A DNA stretch of 64,000 nt, taken from NCBI GenBank assembly GCA_009746045.1, contig RPFO01002102.1, positions 1 through 64,000 of the forward strand, given 5' to 3'. The notes beneath the pieces are model-generated. The model was not told where the DNA came from, did no database searches, and was given only the letters and a program-made list of their open reading frames with translations. Shown here in pieces: positions 1 to 15,755 of this stretch (position 1 is the first letter of the stretch; each line of letters begins with the position of its first letter). The stretch is from Mesostigma viride. Taxonomy: Eukaryota; Streptophyta; Mesostigmatophyceae; Mesostigmatales; Mesostigmataceae. A program made the translations under genes and the position numbers.

Positions 1-3000
1 TGCACACACACGTACACTACACCGCGCACGCAAGGATCCGGCTCCGATCACATGTACATCCACCGCGCAACCACGGGGCGGTGCTGCTACACCAGTACAA
101 TACACCGCGCACGCAAGGGGCTGCTGCACACACACTTTACACACAAATGCACGCTTGGGCGGACGGCACTCACATGTACATTACACACCGCGCACGAAAG
201 GGTGGCTGCACACACACGTACACCACCGCGGCACGCAGGGGCGGCTGCACACACACAAACATACACCATGCACGCAAGGGCGTAAGTGCAAAAAAAACAT
301 TGTACATACACCGCGCACGCATAGGGGCAACTGCCCACACATGGACCATACAACATGCACCGAATGGCGGCTGCACACACATGTACATCCACCGCGCACG
401 CAAGGCGAGTGCACACACACGTACAACAACCGGCACGCTATGGGGCCGGCTGCCACACCACACGTACCTACACGCGCGCACGCAAGGGGCGGCTGCACAC
501 ACACTACAACACCGCGCACGCAAGGGGCAACTGCACACACATTGTAACACACACGCGCACGCTTGGGGCAGCTCGCACCACATGTACACCACACCGCGCA
601 CCGCAAGGCCGCTGCACACACACGTACATGCCACCGCGCACGCAAGGGCAACTGCACACACACGTAAACACCCGCGCACGCCAAGGGGCGGCTGCACACA
701 CACGTACAACACCCGCCACCAGGGGGCAACTGCACACACATTACACGACACCGCGCACGCTTGGGGCGGCGTGCACACACACGTTACCTACACCGCGCCG
801 CTTGGGGCGGGCGCACACACACGTACATACACCGCGCACCCAAGGGAACTGCACACACATGTACATACACCGCGCAACCACGGGGCAGGCTGCACAGCAA
901 CAGCGTACATTACACCGCGCACGCAAGGGCGGGCTGCACACTACGTACTACACCCCACCCAAGGGGCGACTGAACACCATGTACATCCACCGCGCACGCG
1001 AAGGGCCGGCTGTACACACACGTACACACACATGGCACGCAAGGGCCGGCCTGACCAAACACGTACATACACGCGCACGCTTGGGGGCGCTGCACACACA
1101 CGACAATCCACCGCGCACGCAAGGCGGCTGCACACATACGTTATACCTACACCGCGCACGCAAAGGGGCGACTTGCACACACATGTACATCCACCGCGCA
1201 CGCAGGGGCCGGCTGCCACACACTACACACACCATGCACGCAAGGGCCGGTGCTGCACACAACGTACATACACCGCGCACGCAAGGGCGGCTGCACACAC
1301 ACGTACAACACCGCGCACAAGGGGCAGCTGCACACACAGTTACATTACACCATGCACGCAAGGGGTGCACCACACACTTTAGCACACACCTTGCACGCAG
1401 AGGGCCGGCATGCACACACACTGCATTACACACGCGCACGCAAGGGCGGGCTGCCACACACGTACATACACCGCGCCACGCAAGGGGCGAGTGCACACAC
1501 ACACGTACCCACACGCGCACGCAAGGGCGGCTGCACACACACCGTACACACCACCATGCACAACAATTGCCGGCAATGCACAACACACGTTACCATTTTT
1601 TTTCCCCCCACTGCGCACGGAAGGGCAACTGCACACACAATGTACACACCTTGGGCGGCTCACTCACATGTTTACACACACGCGGCACGCAAGGGCCGCG
1701 TGCACCACACACGTAATACACCGCGCAGCAAGGGCAACTGCACACACACGTACACAACACCATTCAACGCAAGGGCCGGCTGCACTCACATGTTACCACC
1801 ACCCATGCACGCAAGGCGGCTGCACACACACTTACACACACCAATGCACGCTTGGGGCAACGGCACTCACATTGTACTTACACCATGACGCAAGGGGCGG
1901 CTGACACACACACGTACACACACCCATGCACGCAAGGAGCGACTTTCACGCACAGGTTACACTCACCATGCACGCAAGGGCGGCTGCACACACACGTACA
2001 ACACCGGCGCATCCAATTAAGGGCGCTTGCAACACACGTAGCATACACCGCGCACGCAAGGGGCAACGGCACTCACATGTACATACACCATGCACGCAAG
2101 GGCGCTGCACACACACGTACATAACACCGCGCACGCAAAGGGCGGCTGCACACATACGTACCTACACCGCGCACCCAAGGGGCGACTGCACACATACGTA
2201 CCTACACCGCGCACGCAAGGGCCGGCTGCACACACACGTACACACACCATGCACGCAAGGGCCGGCTGCACACACACGTACATACACCGCGCACGCTTGG
2301 GGCGGCTGCACACACACGTACCACACCGCGCACGCAAGGGCGGCTGCACACACACGTACATCCACCGCGCACGCAAGGGGCAACTCCACTCACATGTACA
2401 TCCACCGCGCAACCACGGGGCGGCTGCACACACACGTACATACACCGCGCACGCAAGGGGCTGCTGCACACACACTGACACACAAAATGCACGCTTGGGG
2501 CGACGGCATCACATGTACATACACCGCGCACGCAAGGGGCGGCTGCACATACACGTACACACACCGCGCACGCAAGGGCGGCTGCACACACACGTACATC
2601 CACCGCGCACGCAAGGGGCAACTGCACACACACGTACATACACCGCGCACGCAAGGGCGAGTGCGCACACACGTACATACACCGCGCACGCAAGGGCGCT
2701 GCACACACACGTACACACACCATGCACGCAAGGGGCCGGCTGCACTCACATGTACATACACCATGCACGCAAGGGGCGGCTGCACACACACGTACACACA
2801 CCATGCACGCAATTCCGGCATGCACACACACGTACATCCACCGCGCACGCAAGGGCAACTGCACTTTACACATGTACACACACCGCGCACGCTTGGGGGC
2901 AGCTGCACTCACATGTACACACACCGCGCACGCTTGGGCGGCTGCACACACACGTACCACACCGCGCACGCAAGGGCGGCTGCACACACACGTACATACA

Positions 3001-6000
3001 CCGCGCACGCAAGGGGCAACTGCACACACATGTACATACACCGCGCAACCACGGGGCGGCTGCACACACACTACATACACCGCGCACGCAAGGGCGGCTG
3101 CACACATTACGTATACCTACACCGCGCACGCAAGGGCGACTGCACACATGTACATCCACCGCGCACGCAAGGGCCGGCGCACACACACGTACACACACCA
3201 TGCACGCAAGGGCCGGCTGCACACACGTACATACACCGCGCACGCAAGGGCGGCTGCACACACACGTACACACACCGCGCACGCAAGGGCAGCTGCACAC
3301 ACACGTACATACACCATGCACGCAAGGGGCTGCACACACACTTACACACACCTTGCACGCAAGGGCCGGCATGCACACACACTGGCATACACCGCGCACG
3401 CAAGGGGCGGCTGCACACACGTACATACACGCGCACGCAAGGGGCGAGTGCACACACACGTACACACACCGCGCACGCAAGGGCGGCTGCACACACACGT
3501 ACACACACCATGCACGCAATTGCCGGCATGCACACACACGTACATCCACTGCGCACGCAAGGGGCAACTGCACACACATGTACACACGCTTGGGGCGGCT
3601 GCACTCACATGTACACACACCGCGCACGCAAGGGCCGGCTGCACACACACGTACATACACCGCGCACGCAAGGGGCAACTGCACACACACGTACACACAC
3701 CATGCACGCAAGGGCCGGCTGCACTCACATGTACACACACCATGCACGCAAGGGCCGGCTGCACAGACACTTACACACACAATGCACGCTTGGGGCAACG
3801 GCACTCACATGTACATACACCATGCACGCAAGGGCGGCTGCACACACACGTACACACACCATGCACGCAAGGAGCGACTTCACGCACAGGTACACTCACC
3901 ATGCACGCAAGGGGCGGCTGCACACACACGTACACACACCGCGCACGCAATTAAGGGACGGCTGCACACACACGTACATACACCGCGCACGCAAGGGGCA
4001 ACGGCACTCACATGTACATACACCATGCACGCAAGGGGCGGCTGCACACACACGTACACACACCATGCACGCAAGGAGCGACTTCACGCACAGGTACACA
4101 CACCATGCACGCAAGGTTCGGCTGCACACACATGTACATCCACCGCGCACGCAAGGGGCGAGTGCAAGCACATGTACATACACCATGCACGCAAGGGGCG
4201 GCTGCACACACATGTACATCCACCGCGCACGCAAGGGGCGAGTGCACACACACGTACACACACCGCGCACGCAAGGGGCGGCTGCACACACACGTACACA
4301 CACCATGCACGCAATTGCCGGCATGCACACACACGTACATCCACCGCGCACGCAAGGGCAACTGCACACACATGTACACACACCGCGCACGCTTGGGGCA
4401 GCTGCACTCACATGTACACACACCGCGCACGCAAGGGCCGGCTGCACACACACGTACACACACCATGCACGCAATTGCCGGCATGCACACACACGTACAC
4501 ACACCGCGCACGCAAGGGGCGGCTGCACACACACGTACACACACCATGCACGCAATTGCCGGCATGCACACACACGTACGTCCACCGCGCACGCAAGGGG
4601 CAACTGCACACACATGTACACACACCCCGCACGCAAGGGGCGACTGCACACACACGTACCTACACCGCGCACGCAAGGGGCGGCTGCACACACACGTACA
4701 TACACCGCGCACGCAAGGGGCAACTGCACACACATGTACACACACCGCGCACGCAAGGGGCAACTGCACACACACGTACACACACCGCGCACGCTTGGGC
4801 GCGGCTGCACACACACGTACCTACACCGCGCACGCAAGGGGCGGCTGCACACACACGTACATCCACCGCGCACGCAAGGGGCAACTGCACACACATGTAC
4901 ACACACCGCGCACGCTTGGGGCAGCTGCACTCACATGTACACACACCGCGCACGCAAGGGGCGCTGCACACACACGTACATCCACCGCGCACGCAAGGGG
5001 CAACTGCACACACACGTACATCCACCGCGCACGCAAGGGGCGGCTGCACACACACGTACACACACCGCGCACGCAAGGGGCAACTGCACACACATGTACA
5101 CACACCGCGCACGCTTGGGGCGGCTGCACACACACGTACCTACACCGCGCACGCAAGGGGCGGCTGCACACACACGTACATACACCGCGCACGCAAGGGG
5201 CAACTGCACACACATGTACATACACCGCGCACGCAAGGGGCAACTGCACACACATGTACACACACCGCGCACGCAAGGGGCAACTGCACACACACGTACA
5301 CACACCGCGCACGCTTGGGGCGGCTGCACACACACGTACCTACACCGCGCACGCAAGGGGCGGCTGCACACACACGTACATCCACCGCGCACGCAAGGGG
5401 CAACTGCACACACATGTACACACACCGCGCACGCTTGGGGCAGCTGCACTCACATGTACACACACCGCGCACGCAAGGGCCGGCTGCACACACACGTACA
5501 TCCACCGCGCACGCAAGGGGCAACTGCACACACACGTACATCCACCGCGCACGCAAGGGGCGGCTGCACACACACGTACACACACCGCGCACGCAAGGGG
5601 CAACTGCACACACATGTACACACACCGCGCACGCTTGGGGCGGCTGCACACACACGTACCTACACCGCGCACGCAAGGGCCGGCTGCACACACACGTACA
5701 TACACCGCGCACGCAAGGGGCAACTGCACACACATGTACATACACCGCGCAACCACGGGCGGCTGCACACACACGTACATACACCGCGCACGCTTGGGGC
5801 AGCTGCACTCACATGTACACACACCCGCACGCAAGGGGCGACTGCACACACATGTACATCCACCGCGCACGCAAGGGCCGGCTGCACACACACGTACACA
5901 CACCATGCACGCAAGGGCCGGCTGCACACACACGTACATCCACCGCGCACGCAAGGGCCGGCTGCACACACACGTACATACACCGCGCACGCAAGGGGCA

Positions 6001-9000
6001 ACTGCACACACATGTACACACACCGCGCACGCAAGGGGCAACTGCACACACACGTACACACACCGCGCACGCTTGGGGCGGCTGCACACACACGTACCTA
6101 CACCGCGCACGCAAGGGGCGGCTGCACACACACGTACATCCACCGCGCACGCAAGGGGCAACTGCACACACATGTACACACACCGCGCACGCTTGGGGCA
6201 GCTGCACTCACATGTACACACACCGCGCACGCAAGGGGCGGCTGCACACACACGTACATCCACCGCGCACGCAAGGGGCAACTGCACACACACGTACATC
6301 CACCGCGCACGCAAGGGGCGGCTGCACACACACGTACACACACCGCGCACGCAAGGGGCAACTGCACACACATGTACACACACCGCGCACGCTTGGGGCG
6401 GCTGCACACACACGTACCTACACCGCGCACGCAAGGGGCGGCTGCACACACACGTACATACACCGCGCACGCAAGGGGCAACTGCACACACATGTACATA
6501 CACCGCGCACGCAAGGGGCAACTGCACACACATGTACACACACCGCGCACGCAAGGGGCAACTGCACACACACGTACACACACCGCGCACGCTTGGGGCG
6601 GCTGCACACACACGTACATCCACCGCGCACGCAAGGGGCGGCTGCACACACACGTACATCCACCGCGCACGCAAGGGGCAACTGCACACACATGTACACA
6701 CACCGCGCACGCTTGGGGCAGCTGCACTCACATGTACACACACCGCGCACGCAAGGGCCGGCTGCACACACACGAAAAACCACCGCGCACGCAAGGGGCA
6801 ACTGCACACACACGTACATCCACCGCGCACGCAAGGGGCGGCTGCACACACACGTACACACACCGCGCACGCAAGGGGCAACTGCACACACATGTACACA
6901 CACCGCGCACGCTTGGGCGGCTGCACACACACGTACCTACACCGCGCACGCAAGGGGCGGCTGCACACACACGTACATACACCGCGCACGCAAGGGGCAA
7001 CTGCACACACATGTACATACACCGCGCAACCACGGGGCGGCTGCACACACACGTACATACACCGCGCACGCAAGGGGCAACTGCACACACATGTACACAC
7101 ACCGCGCACGCTTGGGGCGGCTGCACACACACGTACCTACACCGCGCACGCAAGGGGCGGCTGCACACACACGTACATACACCGCGCACGCAAGGGGCAA
7201 CTGCACACACATGTACATACACCGCGCAACCACGGGGCGGCTGCACACACACGTACACACACCGCGCACGCAAGGGGCAGCTGCACACACACGTACATAC
7301 ACCATGCACGCAAGGGGCTGCACACACACTTACACACACCTTGCACGCAAGGGCCGGCATGCACACACACTGGCATACACCGCGCACGCAAGGGGCGGCT
7401 GCACACACGTACATACACCGCGCACGCAAGGGGCGAGTGCACACACACGTACACACACCGCGCACGCAATTAAGGGACGGCTGCACACACACGTACATAC
7501 ACCGCGCACGCAAGGGGCAACGGCACTCACATGTACATACACCATGCACGCAAGGGGCGGCTGCACACACACGTACACACACCATGCACGCAAGGAGCGA
7601 CTTCACGCACAGGTACACACACCATGCACGCAAGGTTCGGCTGCACACACATGTACATCCACCGCGCACGCAAGGGGCGGCTGCACACACATGTACATAC
7701 ACCATGCACGCAAGGGGCGGCTGCACACACCTGTACATCCACCGCGCACGCAAGGGGCGAGTGCACACACACGTACACACACCGCGCACGCAAGGGGCGG
7801 CTGCACACACACGTACACACACCATGCACGCAATTGCCAACATGCACACACACGTACACACACCGCGCAACCACGGGGCGGCTGCACACACACGTACCTA
7901 CACCGCGCACGCAAGGGGCGGCTGCACACACACGTACATACACCGCGCACGCAAGGGGCGGCTGCACACACACGTACATACACCGCGCACGCAAGGGGCA
8001 ACTGCACACACATGTACATACACCGCGCAACCACGGGGCGGCTGCACACACACGTACATACACCGCGCACGCTTGGGGCAGCTGCACTCACATGTACACA
8101 CACCGCGCACGCTTGGGGCGGCTGCACACACACGTACCTACACCGCGCACGCAAGGGGCGGCTGCACACACACGTACATACACCGCGCACGCAAGGGCCG
8201 GCTGCACACACACGTACACACACCATGCACGCAAGGGCCGGCTGCACACACACGTACATCCACCGCGCACGCAAGGGCCGGCTGCACACACACGTACATA
8301 CACCGCGCACGCAAGGGGCAACTGCACACACATGTACACACACCGCGCACGCAAGGGGCAACTGCACACACACGTACACACACCGCGCACGCTTGGGGCG
8401 GCTGCACACACATGTACCTACACCGCGCACGCAAGGGGCGGCTGCACACACACGTACATCCACCGCGCACGCAAGGGGCAACTGCACACACATGTACACA
8501 CACCGCGCACGCTTGGGGCAGCTGCACTCACATGTACACACACCGCGCACGCAAGGGGCGGCTGCACACACACGTACATCCACCGCGCACGCAAGGGGCA
8601 ACTGCACACACACGTACATCCACCGCGCACGCAAGGGGCGGCTGCACACACACGTACACACACCGCGCACACAAGGGGCAACTGCACACACATGTACACA
8701 CACCGCGCACGCTTGGGGCGGCTGCACACACACGTACCTACACCGCGCACGCAAGGGGCGGCTGCACACACACGTACATACACCGCGCACGCAAGGGGCA
8801 ACTGCACACACATGTACATACACCGCGCACGCAAGGGGCAACTGCACACACATGTACACACACCGCGCACGCAAGGGGCAACTGCACACACACGTACACA
8901 CACCGCGCACGCTTGGGGCGGCTGCACACACACGTACATCCACCGCGCACGCAAGGGGCGGCTGCACACACACGTACATCCACCGCGCACGCAAGGGGCA

Positions 9001-10534
9001 ACTGCACACACATGTACACACACTGCGCACGCTTGGGGCAGCTGCACTCACATGTACACACACCGCGCACGCAAGGGCCGGCTGCACACACACGAAAAAC
9101 CACCGCGCACGCAAGGGGCAACTGCACACACACGTACATCCACCGCGCACGCAAGGGGCGGCTGCACACACACGTACACACACCGCGCACGCAAGGGGCA
9201 ACTGCACACACATGTACACACACCGCGCACGCTTGGGGCGGCTGCACACACACGTACCTACACCGCGCACGCAAGGGGCGGCTGCACACACACGTACATA
9301 CACCGCGCACGCAAGGGGCAACTGCACACACATGTACATACACCGCGCAACCACGGGGCGGCTGCACACACACGTACATACACCGCGCACGCAAGGGGCA
9401 ACTGCACACACATGTACACACACCGCGCACGCTTGGGGCGGCTGCACACACACGTACCTACACCGCGCACGCAAGGGGCGGCTGCACACACACGTACATA
9501 CACCGCGCACGCAAGGGGCAACTGCACACACATGTACATACACCGCGCAACCACGGGGCGGCTGCACACACACGTACACACACCGCGCACGCAAGGGGCA
9601 GCTGCACACACACGTACATACACCATGCACGCAAGGGGCTGCACACACACTTACACACACCTTGCACGCAAGGGCCGGCATGCACACACACGTACCTACA
9701 CCGCGCACGCAAGGGGCGACTGCACACCCATGTACATCCACCGCGCACGCAAGGGCCGGCTGCACACACACGTACACACACCATGCACGCAAGGGCCGGC
9801 TGCACACACACGTACATCCACCGCGCACGCAAGGGGCGGCTGCACACACACGTACACACACCGCGCACGCAAGGGGCAACTGCACACACATGTACACACA
9901 CCGCGCACGCTTGGGGCGGCTGCACACACACGTACCTACACCGCGCACGCAAGGGCCGGCTGCACACACACGTACATACACCGCGCACGCAAGGGGCAAC
10001 TGCACACACATGTACATACACCGCGCAACCACGGGGCGGCTGCACACACACGTACATACACCGCGCACGCTTGGGGCAGCTGCACTCACATGTACACACA
10101 CCGCGCACGCAAGGGGCGACTGCACACACATGTACATCCACCGCGCACGCAAGGGCCGGCTGCACACACACGTACACACACCATGCACGCAAGGGCCGGC
10201 TGCACACACACGTACATCCACCGCGCACGCAAGGGCCGGCTGCACACACACGTACATCCACCGCGCACGCAAGGGGCAACTGCACACACACGTACATACA
10301 CCGCGCACGCAAGGGGCGAGTGCGCACACACGTACATACACCGCGCACGCAAGGGGCGGCTGCACACACACGTACACACACCATGCACGCAAGGGCCGGC
10401 TGCACTCACATGTACATACACCATGCACGCAAGGGGCGGCTGCACACACACGTACACACACCATGCACGCAAGGGCCGGCTGCACTCACATGTACATCCA
10501 CCGCGCACGCAAGGGCCGGCTGCACACACACGTA
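1..10534. repeat. Macro-satellite copy 1 (3' part)
   Basis: This segment matches the later part of copy 2. Rare-variant landmarks at 7330-10405 recur 17,629-17,630 bp downstream (24960-28034). Landmarks near 2475 recur 15,808 bp downstream (near 18283). The ~1.82-kb difference fits this copy having one 1800-bp higher-order unit fewer, plus about 20 missing bases in its noisy first part. The TA at 10533-10534 corresponds to the site where the DNA transposon sits after copy 2, and here it is unoccupied. Confidence 0.8.
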
Positions 10535-13500
10535 CATACACCGCGCACGCAAGGGCAACTGCACACACATGTACATACACCGCGCAACCACGGGGCGGCT
10601 GCACACACACGTACATACACCGCGCACGCAAGGGGCGGCTGCACACATACGTACCTACACCGCGCACGCAAGGGGCGACTGCACACACATGTACATCCAC
10701 CGCGCACGCAAGGGCCGGCTGCACACACACGTACACACACCATGCACGCAAGGGCCGGCTGCACACACACGTACATACACCGCGCACGCAAGGGGCGGCT
10801 GCACACACACGTACCTACACCGCGCACGCAAGGGGCGGCTGCACACACACGTACACACACCATGCACGCAAGGAGCGACTTCACGCACAGGTACACACAC
10901 CATGCACGCAAGGTTCGGCTGCACACACATGTACATCCACCGCGCACGCAAGGGGCGAGTGCAAACACATGTACATACACCGCGCACGCAAGGGGCAACT
11001 GCCCACACATGTACATCCACCGCGCACGCAAGGGCCGGCTGCACTCACATGTACACACACCGCGCACGCAAGGGCCGGCTGCACACACACGTACATACAC
11101 CGCGCACGCAAGGGGCAACTGCACACACACGTACACACCATGCACGCAAGGGGCTGCTGCACACACACTTACACTCACCATGCACGCGAGGGGCGGCTGC
11201 ACACACACGTACACACACCGCGCACGCAAGGGACGGCTGCACACACACGTACATACACCGCGCACGCAAGGGGCGGCTGCACTTACATGTACACACACCA
11301 CGCACGCAAGGGCGGCTGCACACACACGTACATACACCGCGCACGCAAGGACCGGCTCCACTCACATGTACATCCACCGCGCAACCACGGGCGGCTGCAC
11401 ACACACGTACATACACCGCGCACGCAAGGGGCTGCTGCACACACACTTACACACAAAATGCACGCTTGGGGCGACGGCACTCACATGTACATACACCGCG
11501 CACGAAAGGGGTGGCTGCACACACACGTACATCCACCGCGCACGCAAGGGGCGGCTGCACACACACATACATACATGCACCATGCACGCAAGGGGCGAGT
11601 GCACACACATGTACATACACCGCGCACGCAAGGGGCAACTGCCCACACATGGACATACACCATGCACGCAAGGGGCGGCTGCACACACATGTACATCCAC
11701 CGCGCACGCAAGGGGCGAGTGCACACACACGTACACACACCGCGCACGCAAGGGGCTGCTGCACACACACGTACACACACCATGCACGCAATTGCCGGCA
11801 TGCACACACACGTACATCCACCGCGCACGCAAGGGGCAACTGCACACACATGTACACACACCGCGCACTCTTGGGGCGGCTGCACACACACGTACCTACA
11901 CCGCGCACGCAAGGGGCGGCTGCACACACATGTACACACACCGCGCACGCAAGGGGCGGCTGCACACACACGTACACACACCATGCACGCAATTGCCGGC
12001 ATGCACACACACGTACATCCACCGCGCACGCAAGGGGCAACTGCACACACATGTACACACACCGCGCACGCTTGGGGCAGCTGCACTCACATGTACACAC
12101 ACCGCGCACGCTTGGGGCGGCTGCACACACACGTACATACACCGCGCACGCAAGGGGCGGCTGCACACACACGTACATACACCGCGCACGCAAGGGGCGG
12201 CTGCACACATACGTACACACACCGCGCACGCAAGGGGCGGCTGCACACACACGTACATACACCATGCACGCAAGGGGCTGCACACACACTTACACACACC
12301 ATGCACGCAAGGGCCGGCATGCACACACACTGGCATACACCGCGCACGCAAGGGGCGGCTGCACCCACATGTACATACACCATGCACGCAAGGACAAGGA
12401 TTCACACACACGTACACACACCGCGCACGCAAGGGGCGGCTGCACACAAACGTACACACACCATGCACGCAATTGCCGGCATGCACACACACGTACATCC
12501 ACCGCGCACGCAAGGGGCAACTGCACACACATGTACACACGCTTGGGGCGGCTGCACTCACATGTACACACACCGCGCACGCAAGGGCCGGCTGCACACA
12601 CACGTACATACACCGCGCACGCAAGGGGCAACTGCACACACACGTACACACACCATGCACGCAAGGGGCGGCTGCACACACACGTACACACACCATGCAC
12701 GCAAGGAGCGACTTCACGCACAGGTACACACACCATGCACGCAAGGTTCGGCTGCACACACATGTACATCCACCGCGCACGCAAGGGGCGAGTGCAAACA
12801 CATGTACATACACCGCGCACGCAAGGGGCAACTGCCCACACATGTACATCCACCGCGCACGCAAGGGCCGGCTGCACTCAATTGTACATACACCGCCCAT
12901 GCAAGGGGCGGCTGCACACACACGTACACACACCATGCACGCAAGGGCCGGCATGCACACACAGTACACACACCGCGCACGCAAGGGGCGGCTGCACACA
13001 CACGTACATACACTGCGCACGCAAGGGGCTGCTGCACACACACTTACACTCACCATGCACGCAAGGGGCGGCTGCACACACACGTACACACACCGCGCAC
13101 GCAAGGGACGGCTGCACACACACGTACATACACCGCGCACGCAAGGGGCGGCTGCACTTACATGTACACACACCACGCACGCAAGGGGCGGCTGCACACA
13201 CACGTACATACACCGCGCACGCAAGGACCGGCTCCACTCACATGTACATCCACCGCGCAACCACGGGGCGGCTGCACACACACGTACATACACCGCGCAC
13301 GCAAGGGGCTGCTGCACACACACTTACACACAAAATGCACGCTTGGGGCGACGGCACTCACATGTACATACACCGCGCACGAAAGGGGTGGCTGCACACA
13401 CACGTACATCCACCGCGCACGCAAGGGGCGGCTGCACACACACATACATACACCGCGCACGCTTGGGGCGGCTGCACACACACGTACCTACACCGCGCAC

Positions 13501-13749
13501 GCAAGGGGCGGCTGCACACACACGTACATACACCGCGCACGCAAGGGGCGAGTGCACACACACGTACACACACCGCGCACGCAAGGGGCGGCTGCACACA
13601 CACGTACACACACCATGCACGCAATTGCCGGCATGCACACACACGTACATCCACCGCGCACGCAAGGGGCAACTGCACACACATGTACACACACCGCGCA
13701 CGCTTGGGGCAGCTGCACTCACATGTACACACACCGCGCACGCTTGGGG

Positions 13750-15755
13750 CGGCTGCACACACACGTACACACACCGCGCACGCTTGGGGCGGCTGCACAC
13801 ACACGTACCTACACCGCGCACGCAAGGGGCGGCTGCACACACACTTACACACAAAATGCACGCTTGGGGCGACGGCACTCACATGTACACACACCGCGCA
13901 CGCAAGGGGCGGCTGCACACACACGTACACACACCATGCACGCAATTGCCGGCATGCACACACACGTACATCCACCGCGCACGCAAGGGGCAACTGCACA
14001 CACATGTACACACACCGCGCACGCTTGGGGCAGCTGCACTCACATGTACACACACCGCGCACGCTTGGGGCGGCTGCACACACACGTACATACACCGCGC
14101 ACGCAAGGGGCGGCTGCACACATACGTACCTACACCGCGCACGCAAGGGGCGGCTGCACACACACGTACATACACCGCGCACGCAAGGACCGGCTCCACT
14201 CACATGTACATCCACCGCGCAACCACGGGGCGGCTGCACACACACGTACATACACCGCGCACGCAAGGGGCTGCTGCACACACACTTACACACAAAATGC
14301 ACGCTTGGGGCGACGGCACTCACATGTACATACACCGCGCACGAAAGGGGTGGCTGCACACACACGTACATCCACCGCGCACGCAAGGGGCGGCTGCACA
14401 CACACATACATACACCATGCACGCAAGGGGCGAGTGCAAAAACATGTACATACACCGCGCACGCAAGGGGCAACTGCCCACACATGGACATACACCATGC
14501 ACGCAAGGGGCGGCTGCACACACATGTACATCCACCGCGCACGCAAGGGGCGAGTGCACACACACGTACACACACCGCGCACGCAAGGGGCGGCTGCACA
14601 CACACGTACACACACCATGCACGCAATTGCCGGCATGCACACACACGTACATCCACCGCGCACGCAAGGTGCAACTGCACACACATGTACACACACCGCG
14701 CACGCTTGGGGCAGCTGCACTCACATGTACACACACCGCGCACGCTTGGGGCGGCTGCACACACACGTACATACACCGCGCACGCTTGGGGCGGCTGCAC
14801 ACACACGTACCTACACCGCGCACGCAAGGGGCGGCTGCACACACACTTACACACAAAATGCACGCTTGGGGCGACGGCACTCACATGTACACACACCGCG
14901 CACGCAAGGGGCGGCTGCACACACACGTACACACACCATGCACGCAATTGCCGGCATGCACACACACGTACATCCACCGCGCACGCAAGGGGCAACTGCA
15001 CACACATGTACACACACCGCGCACGCTTGGGGCAGCTGCACTCACATGTACACACACCGCGCACGCTTGGGGCGGCTGCACACACACGTACATACACCGC
15101 GCACGCAAGGGGCGGCTGCACACATACGTACCTACACCGCGCACGCAAGGGGCGGCTGCACACACACGTACATACACCGCGCACGCAAGGACCGGCTCCA
15201 CTCACATGTACATCCACCGCGCAACCACGGGGCGGCTGCACACACACGTACATACACCGCGCACGCAAGGGGCTGCTGCACACACACTTACACACAAAAT
15301 GCACGCTTGGGGCGACGGCACTCACATGTACATACACCGCGCACGAAAGGGGTGGCTGCACACACACGTACATCCACCGCGCACGCAAGGGGCGGCTGCA
15401 CACACACATACATACACCATGCACGCAAGGGGCGAGTGCAAAAACATGTACATACGCCGCGCACGCAAGGGGCAACTGCCCACACATGGACATACACCAT
15501 GCACGCAAGGGGCGGCTGCACACACATGTACATCCACCGCGCACGCAAGGGGCGACTGCACACACACGTACACACACCGCGCACGCAAGGGGCGGCTGCA
15601 CACACACGTACACACACCATGCACGCAATTGCCGGCATGCACACACACGTACATCCACCGCGCACGCAAGGGGCAACTGCACACACATGTACACACACCG
15701 CGCACGCTTGGGGCAGCTGCACTCACATGTACACACACCACGCACGCTTGGGGCG
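13750..15755. repeat. ~1002-bp higher-order repeat (two periods)
   Basis: Rare monomer variants recur 1002 bp apart, for example the AAAATGCACGCTTGGGGCGA monomer at about 13853 and 14855 and again at about 14292 and 15294, and the CGAAAGGGGTGG variant at about 14343 and 15345. The spacing is 25 monomers plus 2 bp. The equivalent block in copy 3 is about 36910-38920, also with 1002-bp spacing. This looks like unequal exchange acting on blocks of about 25 monomers. Confidence 0.75.
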
